A DNA stretch of 64,000 bases, taken from assembly GCF_040581485.1 (NCBI RefSeq), contig NC_090135.1, positions 6,069,001 through 6,133,000 on the forward strand, in the 5' to 3' direction. Made by a program: the position numbers and the translations under genes. The notes beneath the pieces were generated by a model, which saw only the letters and a list, made by a program, of their open reading frames with translations, did no database searches and was not told the DNA's origin. Below, one piece after another: positions 54,814 to 64,000 of this stretch. How positions within the stretch are numbered: the stretch's first letter is position 1; the number at the start of each line of letters is the position of its first letter. This DNA is from Linepithema humile (taxonomy: Eukaryota > Arthropoda > Insecta > Hymenoptera > Formicidae).

Positions 54814-57800
54814 ATGGGTAACGAAAAAACATATCGATCGTATAATAATACCGAATCCAGTGACGAAATTGTTATTTCTGGCATAACTGGCAGATTTCCA
54901 GGCTCAGACAATATAAAACAATTACAAGAAAATCTATTCAACAAAATTAATCTTCTTAGATTAAATCCTCGATGGGATATAGGTGATTAATTTATAAATT
55001 ATACCTTTGCATTTATTCATAAATGTGATTAATGGTCTTTTCTTTGTCATTAATTACAGTAGATAATTATACATTTTAAAAATGTACTTCAAACTATAAT
55101 TTTACATTAATAAATGTACAGAACACAATATAGTTACAATTTACAAATATATATTTGTTAGAGCAACTAGATTTACCATTTCGCATGGGAACAATTAATA
55201 ATCTGGAAAAGTTTGATGCCGATTTTTTTGATACATCTTTTAAAGAAACAAATATGCTCGATCCTATGATAAGAATATTAGTGGAAAACACTTACGAAGC
55301 AATTATCGACGCAGGGATCAATCCAAAACAATTACGAGGCAAAAATACTGCAGTAATCATAGGAACGAGTTACTTTGAATCACAAGCGGCATTTATATAC
55401 GACAATTTGCAGGTGAAAAAAATTATTAATTGTTAAATATAGTAAAAAAAGTAATTGCAGATAAATTATAAAAATTATTATTTACATGTATAAATTTGCA
55501 ATTACTCATATCATGTTATTAGAAAAGACATAAATATTATTTAATATAGCGAATCTATGGTGGCAAATATGCTTTCATATTTTCTATCAAAATGGACTAC
55601 AAAATAAAGAAAAATTATTGATTTATGGAGATATCACACTATGACAAAATAAAAAAAAACATTTACATAATGATTCTTGTAATTACAAGATCTATATAAA
55701 TATATCACTACTTCCTGTAAGTTAGATAGACGACGGAACCGTTATAGGATGCTCCAAATATGCAGCGGCAAATATGTTATCTCACTTATTCGATCTGAAA
55801 GGACCATCTTATACAGTGGATACTGCCTGCAGCTCGAGTCTATACGCCATCGCTTTTGCATATGACTGTATTATGTCAGGCCAATGCGAGGATGCAATAG
55901 TTGGAGCTATAAACCTTTGCTTAAGTCCTATTGTACATATGCAATTCTTTATGCTTGGTATTATTTTCACTAAAATTAATTAATTTTATAATACAAGCTA
56001 ATTTGATATTGAAAGAATACTGTACATAATTTTAGGTGTTTTATCTTCTGATGGAAATTGTAAGCCATTTGATATTGACGCAAGCGGTTATTCGCGTTCC
56101 GAAACCGTGTCGGTAGTATATCTTCAAAAAGCTAAAAATGCAAAAAGAATTTATGCTACATGTAAGCAGATTAAACTAAATAATGACGGTTACAAAGAAG
56201 AAGGAATAACATATCCATCGACACACATGCAAAGTGCTTTATTAACAGAAGTTTATAATGAGTGCAAAGTACCACCATCTGACTTGGATTACATCGAAAC
56301 ACATGGTACTGCTACTAGAGTTGGCGACCCTGAAGAAATCAATGCTGTCCATAAAGTTTTGTGCAAAAATAGAAGAACGCCATTGATAGTGGGATCTGTA
56401 AAATCCAACCTTGGTCACGCAGAACCTGCTAGCGGTTTCACACAAATCGCTAAAGTAAAACAATTTATTTAACAAATTATTTTGTCACAATTAAAAAACA
56501 AATCGTTTTTTAATTCTGACAAACAAACAAATTTAGAATAACAAACAAATTAAAACATTTAAAACAAATTACCAAAATAATTCTTTTATGCAATTTTATC
56601 ATTATATTTTTTTATGCAACATTTTTGAGAAATAAATATTTCCAATAATAATTATTAACGTTGTTAAAAAAGAACATTAAATATTAGTAATCCTTTTAAT
56701 TAAATGTGATAATTACCAATTTTATTAATAAAGAATAAACTATAAATTCTTTATTTAATCAGGCAAAATGATGCTTTGGATACAAATAAACACAAAGATT
56801 CTTACGCTAAAGCGTTTTAGAATAGCAAATAATATTACATTTCATGTTATTAATCTTATTTCTGTTTAACAGAAAAAAAAAGATAAAGTACTATAATTAA
56901 TTCAAATTTATATATCAAAATTTATCAATTTCTATAGGTGATAATAGCATTTGAAACTGGTTTTGTGCCGCCAAACATTAATTTTACATCACCACGGGAC
57001 GATATAGACGCCTTAATGGATGGAAGCATTCGTGTCATCACAGAAGCAATGCCGCTTAAAAATGGTTACGTAGGCATAAATTCTTTCGGTTTCGGTGGAG
57101 CCAATGCTCACATGTTATTACAATGGAATGTCAAGAAAAAGATTAATAATGGAGCACCTACTGATGATTTACCAAGACTTGTGGTATTGTCTGGACGCAC
57201 AGAAAATTCAGTGAAATTGTTTTTAAATGATGTAATTATTTCAGCAACAGCATTAACACCATTTCTAACAGCAAAGAACGTTACATTACGTATACTACAT
57301 ATATTTTTGAAACATTTATTTTGTAGATTGCTAATCATCCCATAGATATTGAATATATCCGTTTACTCCACGACATTCACACAGACGACATAGATGGTCA
57401 TTCATGGAGAGGATACATTATATTGGATTCTCGGCAAAAAAATTCCATACAACAAATTCAAAATTGTAAAAACATAAAACGACCTATTTGCTTCATATTC
57501 TCTGCCTTAGAATCGCAATGGCCAGAAATGGGTATGTATCCAACATTCAAAATAATTTTATATGTACAAACTGATTAAGAAAATAATATATGAATTTTCA
57601 AACTTTATCAGCTAAAGAGCTATTAAAACTTCACGCATTTGCGAATGCTGTAAAAATGTGCGATGCTATTTTAAAACCATATGATATAAGTGTTACGAAT
57701 ATATTGACGAAAATGGATGAAAAATTAAACGAAAACGCTTTACATACTTTTGTTGGCATCATCGCTATTCAGGTATTATATTTCGAATCCGCAAATAGAT

Positions 57801-60800
57801 ATATTGTATGTACTGATAAGCGCAAATTTGAGTTTATTAATACTTTTTTTTATATTATATTTACTTTATTATAAAATATGTTAATAATAAATATAAATAA
57901 GAAACATTATTTATTTCTTAATGCAATATATATAATGACAAAATTGTTTATTAACATTGTAGATTGGCTTAGTAGATCTCTTAACATCTATAGAGATTAT
58001 TCCGGATTACATAATTGGTCATTTTGTTGGTGAACTTGGTTGTGCTTACGCAGACGGGTGTCTGACGATGGAACAAACTATTCTGTCAGCGTACTTTATT
58101 GGTTTAGCATGTGTGAAAGAAAAACTAGATCATAGCTCTACCGCAGTTGTTAATTTTGATTACAATTCTCTTAAAGGAATATGTCCAGCGGATATTGAAA
58201 TAATATGCAGAAACAACCGAAACAGCAATATTGTAACTGGCCCCGCTAAATCCATGCAAGAATTTTTGCGAAAATTGCAGGTATGTTGATTTTTTATCTC
58301 CTATAAATTATAGATTTTTTTTATTAATGTATGCAGTATTGCTCTTAACATTCGAATAAATATTCAAGTTTTTAATTTCAATTTGTCGCATTTACTAATA
58401 AATATATACTGCATTATATATTTTATTATAATCATATATTATAAATTATTATAATTATATATTAATTATACATATTTTTTTATCAGAAGATCAACATTCA
58501 CGTGACAACAATCTCCAGCAACAACATACCTCACCACAGTAGTTATCTCGCTTCTCTGAAATCGCAGTTTTTTACAAAATTGAGCGAAATAATTTCAGAG
58601 CCGAAGGAAAGGAGTCCCAAATGGATCAGCACTTCCGTACCTCGCAATGAATGGTCCAATTCAACGTTAAAATTATGCTCAGCAAGCTACCATACGCACA
58701 GTATATTAAACACCGTTCTTTTTGAACAAGCAACGCATATGATCCCAGATAACGCCGTAATTATCGAAATTGCACCAGTTAGCATTTTGCAGGACATTTT
58801 GACAGAATCGATCCATTCAAAAGTGACGAACATTGTACTGACTAAGCGAAATAATCCAAATGCTATTGATTTAGTATTGCAAGGGATTGGAGAACTCTAC
58901 AACTGTGGCCTACAGCCGCGGATCGCTAATTTGTATCAACCGGTGAATTTTCCAGTTAGCCGAGGCACTCCTATGATTTCTCCATCCATTAGGTACAATA
59001 TATTTGTAAATTATTATATTGCATATGTAAATAAACGCATAACTGTATGATCAAACGTTTTAATACCATCAGATGGAATCATTCTGAAGATTGGTGTGTA
59101 CATCACAAAGAAACACAAAAAATAATCAAATCCAGAGCAAGACGAATAGAAGTTAGAACGAATGGCGAAGATTATGGCTATATGACCGGTCACGTCATTG
59201 ACGGAAGAAATTTCTTACCTGCGACAGGCTATCTAATGCTTGTTTGGGAAACTATTGGAATGATGATGGGCAAAATGCACAAATCAATACCAATAGTATT
59301 CCAAGATATAAAATTTATTCGGGCTACTCAATTATCAAATGAAAGCTCTGTGATTTTGATAATAACGATACAGAAAGGTATGCGTAAAGTTTTATTCTTT
59401 CAAAAAAAGTTTTTAATAACATAATTACTACAACATGTAATATTCGATGCAAAATTATTGTAGAGAGCGGCAAATTTGAAGTCACTGAAGGAGACAGCGT
59501 TGTTGTAACAGGTGTAGTACGCACTGTATCAAATGCCGAACGAGAAATGACGCCGAATGCTCTGTTATCAGTGGATACTGACGAGGAAGAACATATGACT
59601 TTTCGAGACATTTACAAGGAATTGAGGCTACGCGGTTACCAATATAGTGGTGCATTTTGTGGTATAAATAGCGCATCAGTATCAGGCAGCAAAGGGCACA
59701 TCGCTTGGACAGGTAATTGGGTGACATTCATGGACAACATGCTGCAGATGTGCATAATTGGAAAAGATACCAGAGATTTATATATTCCAACGAGTATTGA
59801 AAAATTGGTAATTAATCCTGCACTTCAACCATCAAAATTGTGGGAAATGACATCCGAATTAAATAAACGTAAGTATCTTGCTTACGATTAAATAAATATT
59901 AAAAACATTATTATTTAAAATGTAATATTTTCTAAATTACCAAATTGCAGAATTACCAATACGTGTATATAAAGAAATAGACGTAATTAAATCAGGTGGA
60001 ATAGAGATACGTGGCCTGAAAGCTACCTCGATTTCTCGCCGAAAACCAATCGGAGATCCCGTTATCGAAGAACATAAATTTATAGCTCACCAGGATCGCG
60101 CTGATATTTCGTTAAATGAAGCAATTCGAATATCGACGCAGTTGGCGCTAGAGGATCATCAGATCATTAAAGCAACAGCCATAGAGCTAGTGGAAGATAC
60201 AGATGATGTAATGTTAGAAGATCTATCATCAACGTTACTGATCGAAGCTCTTGTTGATATTCCTTTAATACAAGCAAATGTTGCTATACTAACTTCGCCG
60301 AATCGTTTCAATCCAAAGGAACTGTCTTCAAATGTTTCAATTGCAGACTTAAACAAACCATTTGTAGGCGACAAAGCTTTGATAGCTGCAGGATTTAATC
60401 TTTTGACGAAACATCAGAATTCATTAGAACAACTTTTGCGTCTTTTGAGGGATGGCGGTTATCTTTTAACACGCGAGAAATGCAATTTAAATAAATATGA
60501 CAAATATTTGAGTAAATATGCTTTAAGTGTTATTCTGGAAAAGCATACGGATAAAGAAATAATTATACTTCTAAAGAGAAAAGTTTCGATAAAGGAAACA
60601 ACTGTTGTTCATATAAGCAATAATAATTTCAATTGGCTCGAAGAGTTGAAGCAACTTGTAGACGACGAGAAGAAACACGATGGCAATAGCAGAATTGTAA
60701 TTGTTGGAGAGGGGGACTTTGAATGCGGTTTATTGGGTTTCATTAACTGCTTGAGAAAAGAGCCTGGTGGACAACTGGTTAGAGGTGTGCTTATTCAAGA

Positions 60801-63800
60801 CAAGCATGCTCCTAAATTTTCTCTACAAGATCCGTTCTATATGCAACAAATGCAAAAAGATATGTCTGTTAGCGTTTTGCGACCTAATAGAATTTGGGGA
60901 TCTTACCGACATTTGCGATTACCGCATTCAGGAGTCGAATCCGTAACTACCGCCTATGTATGCCAAACGGTATATAAAACCATTTGCCAAACTTAAAATA
61001 ATCTATCAATGTGCTCTTGATACAATATAATTGTGCATGATTTAGTTTTAAATACTTTAAAAAACTTTTCTAACAAGCACTTTATCTAACAAATGTGTTT
61101 ACTTATTTATCAAATATTTCTCTACAGGTACGCGGTGATTTAAGTTCTTTTTGTTGGATGGAAAATAATATATCTGTTGAATCTCATGGCAAAGATATAG
61201 TACGTGTAGTCTATTCGTCCATCAATTTCAGAGATGTAATGCTAGCAACTGGCAAATTAACGTCAGACTTCATAAAGTCGAGACGACTACAGGACATGTG
61301 TCTTGGACTGGAATATGTAGGATACGATTGCAATGGACAACGAGTAATGGGAATTTGTGACAATAAGTATGTAATTAAATAATATATGTACATATATATC
61401 TACTTAGTTTATCGTAATACACAATTTGTGAATAACAAATTTGGTGTTATAGTTTTACATAATTTACACAAATTTATTCAAATATACAGATACAATTGTT
61501 ATTTTATTTCTAATCGTTAGAAGAGATCATTATTTTATAATTACTCAATTAATAATTTAATTTATTTAATAATAATAATGTTGTTACGTTCTTAGGTGCA
61601 TAGCAAATGTCGTTGTACGAGATAAAGATTTATGTTGGAAAATACCCGATTCATGGACGTTTGAGGAGGCAGCTACAGTGCCGTGTATTTACAGCACGAA
61701 TTATTATGCCTTATATCATTTTGGAAAAATGAAGAAAGGTGATAAAGTACTTATCCACTCTGGTACTGGCGGCATTGGACAATCAGCCATTCATCTCGCT
61801 CTTCAGCAAGGATGTCAAGTGTTTACTACCGTGGGCACTGCAGAAAAACGTAAATTCATCAGAAAACTATTTCCGGCTATTCCCGATGAGCACATTGGAA
61901 ATTCGCGAGACACGAGTTTCGAACAAATGATAATGCGACAAACAAACGGTCGTGGTGTCGACATTGTATTAAACTCTTTGGCGGAAGAAAAACTTACAGC
62001 GTCTGTTCGCTGTTTGGCAAAGAAGGGTCGTTTTCTAGAAATCGGAAAATTTGATATTTTATCCAACAATTCTCTAAACATGTCTTTATTTCAAAAAGAT
62101 ATCAGTTTTTACCCTGTTCTGTTGGATGCAATGTTTACCAGTAGTCATAAAAATAAATCTCGATTATCCAAATTAATGGCTGAGGGTTTAAAAAATGGAA
62201 ATATTAAACCAATTCAGACGACAGTTTTTCCTAAGATGGAAATTGAAGCAGCTTTCAGATACATGGCAAGCGGTAAACACATGGGAAAAGTACGTTTACA
62301 ACAATTAAACGTATCTTATGAATTATTATTAAAAAAGTTGTGCGTAACACGTTATAAATTTTATATTTTTAATACAATGATATGTTTATAGATTATTTTA
62401 AACATGCAAGAGGATGGTAAATCTTTGGATTCACCTGTTCTTGCACGCCGTCGCTATTACTGCCTCAACGATAGAACTTACGTTATACTAGGCGGATTGG
62501 GTGGATTTGGTTTAGAGTTAACTGACTGGCTGATACTTAGAGGCGCTAAGAATGTCGTACTAACTTCGAGAACTGGAATAAAGAATGGCTATCAGCGAAT
62601 GAGGGTTGAGTTATGGAAATCGTACGGTGTAAACGTACAGATAGTTAAAGACGCAAATCTTGCTAATCCGGAAGACTGTGAACATTTCCTACAAATGGCG
62701 GAGAAACAAGCACCAGTAGATGCGATATTTAATCTTGCTGTGGTTTTGAAAGATTGTGTACTTAGGAACCAAACCATGGAAACTTTCACGGAATCTTTCA
62801 TGTCGAAGGCCTGGACGACACAGACATTAGATAAAGTATCTAGAAAGATGTGTTTAAAACTTCGACATTTTGTAGTGTTTTCTTCCGTTTCTTGCGGAAG
62901 AGGAAACGCTGGGCAAACTAATTATGGAATGGCCAATTCCATCATGGAAAGAGTGTGCGAAAAAAGAGCGGAGGAAGGACTACCCGGATTGGCAATTCAA
63001 TGGGGAGCTGTAGGTGACGTAGGTCTCGTCGCAGACATGCAAGAAGTCAATAAAGAGTTAGTTATCGGCGGGACTCTGCAGCAAAAAATATCTTCCTGCC
63101 TTGTAGAATTCGAGAAATTTTTGCTCCAAAACCGGCCGATCGTAAGCAGCATGATCGTAAGTGAAAAGAAAACGCGGTTATCCGGATCAGAAGACATAGT
63201 GGAAGTCGTTGCGGATATTATGAGTAAGAATTAACAAACAGATTACTTTCTGTTATTGCCTACTTAAAATGTAATAGTTTTTGCATGCATTATTTATTTC
63301 GATATAACAACATCCCAAAAGTCATTGTTGCATACGCAAATGCGTACACAAACACATATACGCACATTTTCACGTACAATATCAAACTTGTTTGGTATAA
63401 TATAATGTGTCATAATGTGTTTTTATGAATTTTGTGTTACAGATATAAAAGATATAAAAACAATAAGTCAAAATACACCTTTGGCTGAACTTGGAATGGA
63501 TTCCATGATGGCTGTGGAAATTAAACAAACTTTGGAACGAGAATTTGATATCTTGCTTACTCCACAAGAAATACGAACTCTCACATTTGCAAAACTGATT
63601 CAAATGTCTAATGTAAACGTTAATAGCAACGAGACACAAACTGAAGCGGCAAATGATATAAATAAACCAGATCTTACGAAAGAACAAAAATTGTTATTTG
63701 GTGTTTTGAGAAATCAAGATTTTGTTTCAGAAATTTGTTTAGATCTTCCGACCAACACAGTGGATAATTCGACCCATGTATTTCTTTTACCAGGACTTGA

Positions 63801-63921
63801 TGGCTGCGGAACAATATTTAATCATTTAGCACCAAAAATTAAATTTTCGGCAACATCCTTACAATATGGCAATATCGGTGTTGCAAACACTTTATCTGAG
63901 ATGGCTGATTATCTTTTAATG
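54814..63921 (+). CDS. Type I fatty acid synthase-like protein, acyltransferase site lost (3' partial)
   Basis: Exons are 54814-54982, 55162-55412, 55726-55957, 56036-56454, 56938-57231, 57327-57531, 57612-57772, 57963-58280, 58487-58992, 59073-59377, 59464-59868, 59951-60969, 61128-61366, 61596-62289, 62392-63223 and 63443-63921. All junctions are GT-AG and in phase, giving 2176 codons; the gene continues past the window. Order follows animal FAS. KS has C175 (DTACSSS), H307 (ETHGTA) and H345 (NLGHAEP), with human-FASN spacing. MAT is at about 505-840: GHSxGE is GHFVGE (F598 for the Ser), the Arg that binds the malonyl carboxylate is I623, while H700 stays. DH keeps HVIDGRNFLP (892-901) and D1044/Q1048. 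A pseudo-methyltransferase region follows (about 1130-1420). ER has GTGGIG at 1564-1569. KR has GGLGGFG at 1773-1779 and K1878, S1904, Y1917, N1921. ACP has S2037 (GMDS). The thioesterase start is seen (FLLPGLDGCG). FAS builds cytosolic fatty acids from malonyl-CoA; without a working MAT this copy needs loading by another enzyme or does something else. Confidence 0.92.
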
Positions 63922-64000
63922 GTATGTAATTGTAATTAAACGTCTTTCAGAAGTATATAATCACAGTTAGTAATTTATTTTGTTTTTATTCGAAAATTTT

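Noticed and set aside
62290..62391. Read-through coding sequence at the end of the ER exon of the FAS-like gene
   Set aside because: Splicing at GTACGT after codon GK joins in phase to the next exon at 62392 and restores the conserved ER-KR linker length; the read-through is not needed.

Overview
The window looks like nuclear DNA from an insect, most likely a hymenopteran such as an ant. The basis is AT-rich intergenic DNA with short, CpG-containing, GT-AG-spliced exons, insect-type gene content, and a mosaic of small foldback DNA transposons, a Mos1-like mariner and Penelope-like remnants. The order assignment is inference from overall similarity; no marker gene was compared.

Three protein-coding genes are supported, each rebuilt exon by exon with consistent splice phase. 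(1) Cip4 (+, visible exons 15459-26715) encodes an F-BAR/HR1/SH3 adaptor linking Cdc42 signalling to membrane curvature and actin. Nine exons give 590 codons; the short N-terminal exon was not found. (2) An M1-family aminopeptidase-N-like gene (-, 44049 down to 35040) has eleven exons and exactly 890 codons including stop, but all zinc ligands and the catalytic glutamate are replaced, so it reads as a secreted pseudoenzyme. (3) A type I fatty-acid-synthase-like gene (+, from 54814, running off the right edge) has sixteen exons and 2176 codons so far, in the order KS-MAT-DH-pseudoMT-ER-KR-ACP-TE. KS, DH, KR and ACP catalytic residues are present, but the malonyl/acetyltransferase serine is Phe and the carboxylate-binding Arg is Ile. 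A TATA box and initiator lie at the expected spacing upstream of it.

Layout: 1-15458 has no recognisable gene. It holds a 474-bp palindrome (10082-10555) and an uninterrupted CT microsatellite of about 2.1 kb (11159-13280), and may be upstream or first-intron DNA of Cip4. 15459-26715 is Cip4. 26716-35039 is repeat-rich: a TTAA-flanked 1.5-kb element carrying a nested Penelope-like piece, a long-TIR MITE, and two identical 120-bp MITEs in tandem. 35040-44049 is the M1 gene, whose fifth intron contains a full-length mariner with an intact 345-residue transposase. 44050-54600 is a graveyard of foldback elements, a frameshifted transposon-derived gene, nested insertions, repeats with a GATGGCG core, and a Penelope reverse-transcriptase fragment. 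54630-63921 is the FAS-like gene.

The three genes are not an obvious functional unit. The most notable biology is the side-by-side presence of two structurally intact genes, an M1 peptidase and a FAS, that have each lost a specific active site, plus an apparently competent mariner.
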